Positions 45,492 to 54,399 are shown, numbered from the stretch's first letter. The stretch: DNA of 64,000 nt from CAVTQZ01 sp963737015 (GCA_963737015.1 CAVTQZ010000001.1:372001-436000); one strand, 5' to 3'. Numbers and translations: made by a program. The notes: generated by a model from the letters alone, not told the origin.

Positions 45492-45866
45492 CTAGCTACC
45501 TTCATCGTCACTCTCAAAGCATAGGTTGAACGCGCCCGCCGTCTCGTCCCCCCAGTCCTGGGGCCATTCTGCTCGAGCGTGATTGGGGTTTTTGTGGGTA
45601 GGGGCGTGCTCAACCGTGAACCCGCCCTTACGTAGGGCACCCGCGGTGGTGTGCCTGACGTCGCAATCAGCGTGGTTATAACACCTCCGGCCCTGAACTA
45701 AGCGACACGCCTCGTCGGCTGAAAGTTCACCGATGATCAACGAGAGCCGGCCAGAGTCTTTGATCCGGGGCCTGTCTCTGAAGACCGGTTCGCCGGCAAC
45801 CGCGTCGGCCTGTCCGTATTGGGTCAGCACCTCTTCGTCGAGGATCTCTCGACGCCTAGCCACCAT
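45492..45866 (-). CDS. Hypothetical island protein (124 aa)
   Basis: Not recognised. Residues include a Cys/His cluster (RRCYNHADCDVRH) that could bind metal and an acidic tail ending FESDDEGS. Co-oriented and almost contiguous with the 158-aa gene downstream, so the two are probably an operon. Confidence 0.55.
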   Translation of the reverse strand: MVARRREILDEEVLTQYGQADAVAGEPVFRDRPRIKDSGRLSLIIGELSADEACRLVQGRRCYNHADCDVRHTTAGALRKGGFTVEHAPTHKNPNHARAEWPQDWGDETAGAFNLCFESDDEGS

Positions 45867-45920
45867 CTCGACATTCTCTCTCCACGGTTACGGTCACGCG
45901 CCACCGAACGAGTGTTCGTG

Positions 45921-46105
45921 TTATGGGCGCAGCTGCCGTACGGAGCCGGAGTTGTCCGACACCGCCTCGACCGCGTGGAATAAACCGCCGAGCTTGTCGG
46001 CGATCGCCCTGTCCCGCTCTTGCGTCGCGTGTTGGTACCTCATTGCCATGTCTGGTGTCGTGTGACCCAGGCGCGCCATCAGTTCGGCGGGCACAAAGTT
46101 ATACA
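45921..46105 (-). pseudogene. Tyrosine integrase remnant (C-terminal end)
   Basis: About 60 residues at the end of an open frame match the tail of phage-type tyrosine recombinases: AELMARLGHTTPDMAMRYQH followed by ATQERDRAIADKLG. The Tyr in RYQH would be the nucleophile. Everything upstream (Arg, HxxR, core-binding domain) is missing, and the frame continues into unrelated sequence. This explains the island's att sites and shows it can no longer excise by itself. Confidence 0.8.
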
Positions 46106-46208
46106 GGCCGACCCGCCGAGAATCCGTTGGCTTCGCTTCGGGCCAAAAGGCTCTTTCAACCGTTGACCGCCAGCCGTAGGTTTGTCGACGAAGACAGGAG
46201 GTGCAGCG

Positions 46209-46451
46209 ATGGCCAAGTCGCTTCGCAGCCAGCTCTACAGAGCCGCAAGGGACCTCGGAAACGTCGAGGCAGCCGAGAAGGGCCCGACCGCCTACGGCAA
46301 GCGCGTGGTGCGCCGGAAGGCGTATGCGAAGACGAACGGTGCTCTCGCGGCGGATAATGCGGTCGTTGCTCAAGTAGCCGCCCGGAGGGTGGAAGGCCGA
46401 AATGCGGGAATTTCTGATAACGGACGAACAGGCGCGGAAACTCCCGATTGA
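46209..46451 (+). CDS. Small conserved actinobacterial protein with diverged C terminus
   Basis: An 80-residue product from ATG 46209, preceded by AGGAGGTG. The first 40 residues, MAKSLRSQLYRAARDLGNVE then KGPTAYGKRVVRRKAYAKTN, match a small basic protein that I know from many actinobacteria, usually 50-60 aa long and ending soon after YAKTNG. Here the C-terminal 35 residues differ and run 50 bp into the next gene. Function unknown; the tail may be a fusion created when the island was assembled. Confidence 0.65.
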   Translation: MAKSLRSQLYRAARDLGNVEAAEKGPTAYGKRVVRRKAYAKTNGALAADNAVVAQVAARRVEGRNAGISDNGRTGAETPD

Positions 46452-47103
46452 CCTTTTGGCGCTTGAAATCCTGCAAGATGCAATCGAGAACAACGAGTGG
46501 AACAGTCGAAACTGGATGCTGTCAGCCAAACAAGGAACTGTCTCTTACTCTCAAGCCGGACTCGACGCATTCTGTGAAGCCTGGGAATGGTTGCACAACA
46601 ACGGCCTTGTCATGGAGGACCGCTTCGACCAATCCGGACTTCACTCGATCAAAGTGACACGCCTCGGCCGCGCAGTCGCCCAATCGGGTGATCTGGCGCG
46701 ACTGCGAGCATCGGCCCGGCTCAATGTGGACTTGCATCCCGCCCTGGAGTCGAAAGTCCGCCCACAATTCCTGATGGGTGACTACGAAATGGCGGCGTTT
46801 GCTGCGATGAAGGCTGTCGAGGTCCACGTACGCGAAATGGCAGGACTGCCGGCGTCCGCGATTGGGGTAAAGCTCATGCGGACTGCGTTCGGCCCAGGCG
46901 GCCGATTATGTGACACCAGCCTTGACGAGGGGGAACAGAGCGCCAGGCGGGAGCTATTCAGCGGAGCAATCGGAACGATCAAGAATCCGACGAGCCATCG
47001 AGAGGTCCAGTACGACGACCCGACTGAGGCTTCAGAGGCAGTGCTCCTGGCAGATCTTCTGATGAGGATCTTGGACCGAATCCCCAACGAATCGCCGGAG
47101 TGA
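46402..47103 (+). CDS. TIGR02391 (Ymh) family protein
   Basis: A 233-residue protein. The N-terminal half is a winged-helix-like region. The C-terminal half has the Ymh pattern: LHPALESKVRPQFLMGDYEM then AAFAAMKAVEVHVREMAG, ELFSGAIGTIKNPTSHREVQ and AVLLADLLMRILD. The family is frequent on mobile elements, plasmids and near defence genes, but its biochemical role is unknown. It is the main complete cargo gene of the island. Confidence 0.82.
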   Translation: MREFLITDEQARKLPIDLLALEILQDAIENNEWNSRNWMLSAKQGTVSYSQAGLDAFCEAWEWLHNNGLVMEDRFDQSGLHSIKVTRLGRAVAQSGDLARLRASARLNVDLHPALESKVRPQFLMGDYEMAAFAAMKAVEVHVREMAGLPASAIGVKLMRTAFGPGGRLCDTSLDEGEQSARRELFSGAIGTIKNPTSHREVQYDDPTEASEAVLLADLLMRILDRIPNESPE

Positions 47104-47126
47104 GGCAGCTTTCGCCGGGGGATGGG

Positions 47127-47148
47127 CGTGCAACATCCGTGCAATAGC
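47127..47148 (+). repeat. 22-bp repeat near the island's right end
   Basis: cgtgcaacatccgtgcaata plus gc, a 20/22 match to 44984-45005. It lies 94 bp inside attR. Candidate integrase arm site. Confidence 0.5.
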
Positions 47149-47241
47149 GAAGTGGGAAACCGTGTCAGTCCGTGTCGCGCGGTGACGCTCTGAGCAGCCT
47201 TTTCGCTATGGGCGAACCCCTCACCAGGGGCCGAAACAAAG

Positions 47242-47273
47242 GTTGGAGGTTCGAGCCCTCCCCCGCCAGCAAA
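47242..47273 (+). repeat. attR of the tRNA-Gln island
   Basis: A perfect 32-bp copy of the tRNA-Gln 3' part, without the 5' half of the tRNA. It marks the right end of the island. Confidence 0.88.
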
Positions 47274-47320
47274 CATCTCGTACGGGAAGAGGGACCGTCG
47301 AAGGGCCGGACTCTTCGGGT

Positions 47321-47467
47321 TCAGTAACGGGCGTGGCGCCTACCGCGCCTGCCGAACAGCCACAATCCCGCGGCTATGAGGACGATCCAGAGGACCGGGT
47401 GGACCACGATGCCCAAAACAGCGGCGATGGCCACGATGATGATTGCAATAAGGACATCGAGCAGCAT
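47321..47467 (-). CDS. Small single-pass or hairpin membrane protein (48 aa)
   Basis: MLLDVLIAIIIVAIAAVLGI then VVHPVLWIVLIAAGLWLFGR and a basic tail RRGRRHARY. Two hydrophobic stretches are separated by a His-Pro turn, with a positive C terminus. Not recognised. Codon use is consistent with coding. Confidence 0.55.
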   Translation of the reverse strand: MLLDVLIAIIIVAIAAVLGIVVHPVLWIVLIAAGLWLFGRRGRRHARY

Positions 47468-47534
47468 GGCGCATCAGTACCCAGGATCGACCTCACAGAA
47501 TCACGTGGGGTGCAGGCCGAGCGGCTCTGCGAGC

Positions 47535-47801
47535 CTAGGAGCGAGTTGCCACGTAGTTGCTCCCGTTCGACGCAGGAATGAACTCGGCACGAGTCCGTGC
47601 ATTCCACTGGTCGAGCGACCACTGGAGCAGGTACACGCCGCCTCCCACCGCAACGGCTATTCGGTCCGCCACCGGTGCTTGATGCTGTGTCATCTCACCC
47701 ACGATCACGGCGATCGAAACGGCTCCGAGAACGAACAAACCCCAACCGAAGCACTTGAAGACCGTCGCGGTGAATCTCGCCCCTTCCGGATTGTGCGTCA
47801 T
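47535..47801 (-). CDS. Small membrane protein (88 aa), unknown
   Basis: Two hydrophobic segments are visible (FGWGLFVLGAVSIAVIVGEM and RIAVAVGGGVYLLQWSLDQW) with short polar ends. Not recognised. It is 18 bp downstream of the G1 peptidase stop, on the same strand, and may be co-transcribed with it. Confidence 0.55.
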   Translation of the reverse strand: MTHNPEGARFTATVFKCFGWGLFVLGAVSIAVIVGEMTQHQAPVADRIAVAVGGGVYLLQWSLDQWNARTRAEFIPASNGSNYVATRS

Positions 47802-47819
47802 CGTCGCTCGACCGACCGC

Positions 47820-48710
47820 TTACGAGGCGGGGGAGGCGGGCTCAGTGGAGCCGTATGCGACTGCGAATCCGTCCGCGTCAGAGTCGGGTTGGGACGGGAT
47901 CGACACGACCTGCGTGAACCAGAAGTAGCCCTGCTCTATCTCTCCTCCGGTGCCGGCCTGCAGACCAGGTGACGTTGCGTCAGCGGTGCCCGGGTCCAAG
48001 ACGGTGGAGCCGTAGTGGGCCAGAGTGGCGATGCGCCCGTTCACCTGGGGCGCCTCGAAGATCCATTCCGCCGATGTACCGGGGCCCGAGTAGCTCTGCA
48101 CGGTGGTGAAAGACGTGCCCGTGGTGTTGTTCTTCAGGCTTATCGTCCACGAAGAACCGGTTAGCTTCGTGATCGACACCGTGATCGAGTTGCCGGGCGC
48201 AACGGCCACCGACGGGATCACCGTTTCGGCGGCCGGGAGGATCTCCCACCAGGCGTCGTAGTGGGCCGCACCGTTGTAGTAGTCCTGCTCGGTTCCCGCC
48301 TGGATCAGATCCGAGTTGGTGAAGCCGTCGATGCCCGCCCACGCCGCGGAGTAGGAAGCTCCCGCGGTGCGGCTCACTGCCGGCACCTTCCAGGTGCCGG
48401 TCACCGACGTGTAGGTCTTGCCACTCGCAGGCACGCACGGCAGCCCCGAGACGGTGTTCGTGCTCACGGCGTAACCCGACCAGTTCGAAGACTGCCAACA
48501 CGCAGCCGCAGCGGCAGCTTTCGTAGAGCTCGCCTTCGTCGTATGGGCCGGGCCGATGTGGATCGCGGGAGTCAGCTTGAGAACCGGTGCGGAGTTCTGA
48601 GCCACAGAGGTGCCGGCGGCCGTGCCGCCCGCGAGGGTGAGCGTTCCGAGGCCCGTGGCCGCCGCCGTTACGAACGCGCCGATACGTCCTTTTCGAGCGA
48701 TGCCGATCAC
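47820..48710 (-). CDS. Secreted G1-family glutamic endopeptidase (eqolisin-like)
   Basis: A 296-residue protein with an N-terminal signal peptide (RIGAFVTAAATGLGTLTLAG). The mature part matches bacterial G1 peptidases: SSNWSGYAVS, WKVPAV, WAGIDGFTNSDLIQAGTEQD with the catalytic Gln, YDAWWEILPAAE and GTSAEWIFEAPQV with the catalytic Glu. These Gln/Glu enzymes work at acidic pH outside the cell. An acidophilic or acid-exposed habitat would fit, but is not shown by sequence. Confidence 0.85.
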   Translation of the reverse strand: MIGIARKGRIGAFVTAAATGLGTLTLAGGTAAGTSVAQNSAPVLKLTPAIHIGPAHTTKASSTKAAAAAACWQSSNWSGYAVSTNTVSGLPCVPASGKTYTSVTGTWKVPAVSRTAGASYSAAWAGIDGFTNSDLIQAGTEQDYYNGAAHYDAWWEILPAAETVIPSVAVAPGNSITVSITKLTGSSWTISLKNNTTGTSFTTVQSYSGPGTSAEWIFEAPQVNGRIATLAHYGSTVLDPGTADATSPGLQAGTGGEIEQGYFWFTQVVSIPSQPDSDADGFAVAYGSTEPASPAS

Positions 48711-48857
48711 GAAAGTCCTGCCTCCCGATCCGAGAAAAGTGGATGTGTTCGGGCAGGACCCTACGGATCTACATGCGCGCGGGAAAGGGTCAATAGTCCA
48801 TCAACTTGCACAAAGGTCCTTCGGCCCTCGCCGCGGCGGGACTTTCGTCCCGGGACC

Positions 48858-49094
48858 TCAGTTGACGGGCGAGAGGGGACCTTCGATCCGGAACGGAGGT
48901 GCGATGATCAGCCGCAGGCGCATCGCTTCGTCGCAGTGGCGGCAACGCGACCCTCGGGAGGTGACCCTGCAGGCCATGACGCCCGCCAGATGAGGCTCGC
49001 CGTACCCGGCGCAGTCCTTTCCGTCGAGCTCCTCTGAGCAGTACGCGATCTCGCCGTCCCTGTGGAGGATCAGGCAGCCGTTGCACATCGCCAT
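48858..49094 (-). CDS. Cysteine-rich small protein (78 aa)
   Basis: Cysteines occur as CNGC, two singles in the middle and CRHC near residue 52, a pattern that could bind one or two zinc ions. Third codon positions are strongly G/C, as in neighbouring genes, which supports coding. No Shine-Dalgarno is evident and the family is not recognised. It follows dnaE2 by 54 bp on the same strand. Confidence 0.5.
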   Translation of the reverse strand: MAMCNGCLILHRDGEIAYCSEELDGKDCAGYGEPHLAGVMACRVTSRGSRCRHCDEAMRLRLIIAPPFRIEGPLSPVN

Positions 49095-49148
49095 TACAAC
49101 TTTTCGGCACGACGGCTTCGGCGCTTGAGGTATCGAGGCGCTGGGACC

Positions 49149-52100
49149 TCAGCGGAAGTCGCGTGAGGAAGGAACCGGCGCGCCGAGCTCCAGGGCGCTG
49201 AACTTCTCGGCAACCACGCTCACCGCTCCCTCCGTTCGCTCGAGGCGTCCGCGTACGAGCAGGGCCGGGGAACGAAGCGCCACGTGCCGCCATCTTTCCC
49301 ATGCGCCGGGGGAGCAGATCACGTTCACCATCCCGGTCTCGTCCTCGAGGTTCAAGAAGACCGTCCCCTTCGCGCTCTCGGGATGCTGACGATGCGTGAC
49401 CACACCGGCGACGAGGACTTTGCCATCTGTCTCCGCCCCGAGCAGCCGCCCTGCAGGGATCGCGCCCAGGGAGTCGAGACGCTCGCGTGCGAGCTCGACT
49501 GCGCTCGGCCCCACGGTGAGGCCCGTGGCCCAGACATCCGCTGTCGCTTCCTCGAGTTGGGTGAGAGAAGGCAACTCCGGCGCGTCCTCGCCGACCAAGA
49601 GTCCGGGTAGTCGCTCCGGTCTCGCCTCGGAAATGGGACCGGCCGCCCAGAGCGAGAGCCTCCGGCTATTCGCCGTCGAGGCATCGCCGTAGTTGCGCCT
49701 GTGGTCGCCGATGGGCCTTGCGCCGTCGCGAGGAGGTAGCGCCTCCAAGGCTCCGGCCGTGGCGAGCGCTTCGAGTTGTGCACGGTCCACTCCGGCGCGC
49801 CTCACGAGGTCCTCCATGGAGGAGTAGGGCCGGCCCCCGTCGATCCGTTCAGCGAGTTCCTCACCTATCGAACGCACGTATGAGATGCCGAGACGGACAG
49901 AGGGCTGTGGCCCTTGCGGCCCGGGCGGTGCCGAGTCCCATTCCAGAGTTGCTTCTGCTCCCGAGAGATCGACGTGCGGACGGTGCACGACGACGCCGTG
50001 GCGGCGTGCGTCTGCGACGAGCGACTGCGGAGACCAGAAGCCCATCGGCTGTGAGTTCAGCAACCCGGCGCAGAACGCTGCCGGGTAGTGCAGCTTCAGC
50101 CAGGCGCTCGAGTAGACGAGATAGGCGAAGGAAACCGCATGGCTCTCGGGGAAACCGAAGTTGGCGAAGGCTGCCAGCTTCTCGAAGATCTCCTCCGCGA
50201 CCTCACCGGTTATCCCTTTCTCAGCCATGCCTCGAAAGAGACGGTCCTTGAGGCGCGCCATGCGCGCTCCGGAGCGTTTCGCACTCATCGCCTGACGTAG
50301 CTCGTCCGACTCGGCGGGGGTGAAGCCCGCCGCGTCGATGGCTATTTGCATGAGCTGTTCCTGGTACAGCGGCACCCCGAGGGTCTTCTCGAGGGCCCTG
50401 GCGAGAAGGGGATGCGGGGGATCGGGGGGCTCCAGCCCCTGACGCCGCCTTATGTAGGGATGCACCGATCCACCCTGGATCGGCCCGGGCCGTATGAGCG
50501 CGACCTCCACCACCAGGTCCGAGAAGCATCGCGGCCGGATGCGCGGCAAGGTGGCCATCTGCGCGCGGCTCTCGACCTGGAAGACGCCAACCGTGTCGGC
50601 GCGGGACAACATGTCGTAGACGGCTTCCTCCTGTGGGATCGTGGCGAGGTCCACGTCCACCTCGTGGCAGGCGCGCACCAAGTCCACCGTGCGGTGCAGG
50701 GCCTCGAGCATCCCGAGACCGAGCAGGTCGAACTTCACGAGCCCCGCGTCCGCGCAGTCGTCCTTGTCCCACTGAAGGACGCTCCGCCCCGGATGGCGTG
50801 CCCACTCGACGGGGCACACCTCGATCACCGGACGGTCGCAGAGCACCACCCCTCCCGAGTGCAACCCGAGATGACGGGGGAAACCGAGGACCTGACGCGC
50901 GAGTTGAGCGACGAGGGGGGGAACCGCCGCCAGCCCCTCGATGCGCGCACCTCCTCCTGCCCGAGCGTGTTCTTTTGCCCCGTAGGGGTTTCGCGACCCG
51001 AATGAGTTGTCGTCGAGCGACTTGGCCCAGGAGTCGACCTGTTCGGGGGTGTACCCGAGCGCCTTTCCGACATCGCGCACCGCCGAGCGCGGGCGGTAGG
51101 TGATCACGTTCGCCACCTGAGCCGCGCAGTGCCTCCCGTATCTCTCGAAGACGTAGGCCATCACCTGTTCGCGCCGCGTGGATTCGATGTCCACGTCTAT
51201 GTCGGGTGGCCCGTCGCGCTCAGGGACAAGAAGCGTTCGAACAGGAGCCCGAGCCCCACCGCGTCAGCACGTGTGATGCCGAGGGCGTAACAGACCGCCG
51301 AGTTGGCGGCGGACCCGCGGCCCTGGCAGTAGATGTCGTGGCTTCTGCAGAACTCGACGATGTCCCAGACGATGAGGAAGTAACCGGCGTAACCGAGCTT
51401 CCCGATCACACAGAGCTCGTGGTCGATCTGCTCCCACGCGCCCGACACGCGCTCGTCGCGTCGATGTCCGTAGCGCTCGGTGGCCCCTCTCCCGACCAGC
51501 TCTGCGAGCCAGCTCTGCTCGCTGTGACCGGGCGGCACCCTGCAGTCGGGCAGGCCGGGGGCGACGAGGTGCAGGTCGAAACTGCACACGCGCCCGAGCT
51601 CGGCGGCGAGATCGACAGCACCGGGCCATCGCGCGAAGCGACGATGTTGCTCCGTGCCCGAGCGCAGACACGCCGTGGCGGCCGCGGGCAGCCAACCTTC
51701 GAGCTCCCCGAGCGGCCGCTGCGCACGTGCGGCCGCCAGAGTGGTCGCAAGTGGACGGCAGGAAGCCTTGGCGTAGTGGACGTTGTTGGTGGCGACGAAG
51801 CCGACCCCGGCCTTCACGGCCAGCTCGGCGAGTGCGTCGTTTCGCACCGTGTCGAGCGGGTCGCCGTGGTCCCACAGCTCCACCACCACGTTGTCCGCCC
51901 CGAACGTGGCGGTGAGCCTGTCGAGCTCGCGCGCCGCGGCAGCGGGTCCGGCCTCTGTGAGCGCAGCGGGAACGGGGCCCTTGCGGCAACCGGTCAGGAC
52001 CAGCCAGCCCCCACGGTCGTTGCGCTCCAGATCCTCCAACGTGCAGGTGGGACGACCCTTCTCCCCGCCGGCGAGGTGGGCTTCCGAGATCACCCGGCTC

Positions 52101-52423
52101 AGGGCCGCGTACCCGATGGGGTTTCGCGCCAGGATCACGAGGTGACGCCCGGGGGGGTCGGGTACGCCGGTGCGTGCCTCGCCTTTTGCGGGTCCAGCCA
52201 CGCCCACCAGCGTGAGCTCTGCGCCGAAGACGGGTGCGACGCCGAGCATCCGCGCCGCCTCGGAGAAGCGGACCACCCCGTAGAGACCGTCGTGATCGGT
52301 GATGGCGAGCGCTTCGAGCTCGAGCCGCATGGCCTCGGCGACCAGCTCGTCAGGGTGCGACGCGCCGTCGAGGAAGCTGAAGTTCGAATGACAGTGCAGC
52401 TCGGCGTACGCCACCTCTGCCAT
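49149..52423 (-). CDS. dnaE2: Error-prone DNA polymerase DnaE2, frameshifted in the assembly
   Basis: About 1,090 residues when joined. The N-terminal PHP domain begins AYAELHCHSNFSFLDGASHP. The palm motif is split: LLFERFLS at the end of one frame and DVDIESTRREQVMAYV in the next. Inserting one C at 51222-51226 restores the expected ERDGPPDIDVDIES. The OB domain and the SRDFR terminus are present. DnaE2 does mutagenic translesion synthesis with ImuA and ImuB. ATG 52423 overlaps the imuB stop (TGATG). The frameshift is more likely error than decay. Confidence 0.88.
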
Positions 52424-53616
52424 CAGTCGTAGATCCCTTCCACCCACCAGCCCCCCCGTCGTACAAGCAGGTAGGCGGCCTGATCGGTGGTGAGGACCTG
52501 CATGCGGGCCTGCCGGCGCCGTCCGCGTCTCGACCACCAACGCTCGTCGCACGGCCAGGGACCGGCCCATCCGGCCAGCTCGCACCATGCCGACCCCGCC
52601 ACCGACAACCGGGCGGGGGTGGCGCACAGCAAACACTGCGCGCTGACACACACCGGCTCGCCTCCATGGTCTGTCAGCTCCGCGGGGAGTGGGTCTTCGA
52701 GCACGATGACCGGCGAGGGAGAGGGGAGTTGTCCCGGCCAGGAAGGTGAGAGGGAGGGCGCGACGTTTCCGCGGAAACGTCTCTGTTGGGCGCCTTCCTC
52801 GCCCCAAGGAACGAGGCGGGATCTCTCGGAGGGTCCTCGTCCTCCTTGGAGCCTTCCCCTCACGACGGCTTCCGGATGGAGGAGGCGCTGGACAGCGCCG
52901 ACTGCGTTGCGGGCGCGTTCGGTGGCGCCGGCGTCGTCCCCGAAGAACCCCCTCTGCGTCGGGCCGTTAGCGCGCTTCGCACCCCTCGCCGCCCCTGCAG
53001 CGTCGGTGGGCGCCCCGGCGTGGGTACCCACCAGATCGGAGAGCGAATAGAGCCGCATACCCGGCAACTCCGAACGGGCCCCGGCCGCTACCTCGTGGCA
53101 CATGGCGCCGTCCCTTCCGAAGCGGGCGAGCACCTGCGCACGGGGGAGCGCGGCGAAGGCGCCGAGCGTGGTGATCCCGAGGCGCAGGAGGAGATCGGCC
53201 AACTCGGGACGGTCGAGGATGGTGACCGGCTTTGGCGCGAGGAAATCGCGGGCGCCCCCAGCCTCGACGATCAAAGGGCGCGTCCGTCGATCTTCGAGGG
53301 CGCTGCGCGCGGCTATGAGAGCGGCGAACAAGCCGTCCGCGACTCCGACGCCGATCACGACGCTCCCGGCGGCCGGTCCTCCCGGCCCCTCCACCGCCGA
53401 CAGGCCGCGGGCGACTTGGGAGGCGAGGGACTCGTCGCCACCGAAGTACCTGGAAGGACCCCGGGTGCCGACAGTGCACATGCCGGGCCTCACAGCTTCT
53501 ACACGCGGCGAGAATTCGCCGAGCGTCATGAGGACCCTGGCGAAAGCCCTGGCCTCGCGGCCGTGTTCGTGCTCCTCGACCAGCTCAGGGCACCAGACGA
53601 CCAGCTGCCTCTCCAT
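52423..53616 (-). CDS. imuB: ImuB-like Y-family polymerase homologue, shortened
   Basis: A 397-residue member of the catalytically inactive ImuB group. RLGITTLGAFAALPRAQVLA is the HhH region, VEAVRPGMCTVGTRGPSRYF the palm core without the polymerase acids, and LQGGRGPSERSRLVPWGEE the little-finger/C-terminal segment. Compared with the usual 500 or so residues, two blocks look missing: about 65-70 residues after LVVWCP and about 100 between the HhH and LQGGRGP. Normally ImuB docks DnaE2 to the beta clamp. The frame is open throughout, so these are in-frame losses. Confidence 0.82.
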   Translation of the reverse strand: MERQLVVWCPELVEEHEHGREARAFARVLMTLGEFSPRVEAVRPGMCTVGTRGPSRYFGGDESLASQVARGLSAVEGPGGPAAGSVVIGVGVADGLFAALIAARSALEDRRTRPLIVEAGGARDFLAPKPVTILDRPELADLLLRLGITTLGAFAALPRAQVLARFGRDGAMCHEVAAGARSELPGMRLYSLSDLVGTHAGAPTDAAGAARGAKRANGPTQRGFFGDDAGATERARNAVGAVQRLLHPEAVVRGRLQGGRGPSERSRLVPWGEEGAQQRRFRGNVAPSLSPSWPGQLPSPSPVIVLEDPLPAELTDHGGEPVCVSAQCLLCATPARLSVAGSAWCELAGWAGPWPCDERWWSRRGRRRQARMQVLTTDQAAYLLVRRGGWWVEGIYD

Positions 53617-53634
53617 GGGTCTCCGCCCTTCTCT

Positions 53635-54366
53635 TCACTGTTTCTTTATGCGCTTCTGCAGAGGGGTCTCCATGGGGGTCGCGGACTCGATCGCCCCGGA
53701 AGCAGCCGGGAGCCAGAGGGGGACCTCCACCGGTCGGGCGGCGATTCTCCTCCCGCTCGCCCTCACCACGACGTGCCTTGCGCGCAGGTACCCGTGGCCC
53801 TCACCCACCCCCTGCCACCTCGCGTCCGTGATCTCCAGGCGCAGGTCCGGGGGCTCGGGCCACCACGCCGGCGGTCCGAGCACGACCAGTAGCGCCTGGC
53901 GCTCTCGTGCCCGGGCCACGAGACGTCGGGCCACCTGCGGACGCGCCGGCCACGGGAGCCGCAGCAGCACGGCGTCCAATCCATCGAGCAGCATGGCCGT
54001 CACCTCCGGCCAGGGGGAGAGGCGTGGAACGGGGACGATGGCGAGATGCTCCAGGTCGATCCCGAGCTCCTCCAGGCAGAGCACCCCCGGATGGACTGTC
54101 CCCACCGCGGCGCACCAGGAGGATCTCGAGACCGCCGCCAGGATCGAGAAGGCCAGAGTTGTCGCACCCCCGGTGCAGCCGCCCGGGTCGACCCCGACGA
54201 CCGTCCCTCTCTGTAGCGCGCCGCCTGGGAAGAGGGCGACAAGCGGCGCCGGGAGCGGAAGGAGACAGTCCTTTCTCGCAGAGGTCGGCCTGACCCGAGC
54301 CGCGAGACGAGCAGTGACGTCCAATGGGACGGGACCTCGTGACGAAGCGGTTCCGGTGACGTTCAT
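53635..54366 (-). CDS. imuA: ImuA-like SOS mutasome protein
   Basis: A 243-residue RecA-like protein. The P-loop position (GVDPGGCTGGATTLAF, about residue 57) lacks the Walker lysine, as in the actinobacterial ImuA' type. LLPLPAPLVALFPGGALQRG precedes it, as in SulA/RecA-like ImuA. The inner ATG 54366 is preferred: the outer ATG 54384 lies inside the LexA box. imuB starts 18 bp downstream. It supports DnaE2-dependent mutagenesis. Confidence 0.82.
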   Translation of the reverse strand: MNVTGTASSRGPVPLDVTARLAARVRPTSARKDCLLPLPAPLVALFPGGALQRGTVVGVDPGGCTGGATTLAFSILAAVSRSSWCAAVGTVHPGVLCLEELGIDLEHLAIVPVPRLSPWPEVTAMLLDGLDAVLLRLPWPARPQVARRLVARARERQALLVVLGPPAWWPEPPDLRLEITDARWQGVGEGHGYLRARHVVVRASGRRIAARPVEVPLWLPAASGAIESATPMETPLQKRIKKQ

Positions 54367-54377
54367 AAAGGGGATCT

Positions 54378-54391
54378 CGAACATATGTTCG
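54378..54391. promoter_or_regulatory. LexA (SOS) box of the imuA-imuB-dnaE2 operon
   Basis: CGAACATATGTTCG is a perfect palindrome that fits the Gram-positive/actinobacterial LexA consensus CGAAC-N4-GTTCG. It lies 12 bp upstream of the preferred imuA start. Confidence 0.9.
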
Positions 54392-54399
54392 TAAACCCG

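Noticed and set aside
49149..54366. Mutasome decaying as a pseudogene cluster
   Set aside because: The dnaE2 break is one base in a C-run like other probable errors in the window, and the SOS box and frames are otherwise intact; only the shortened ImuB may be real.
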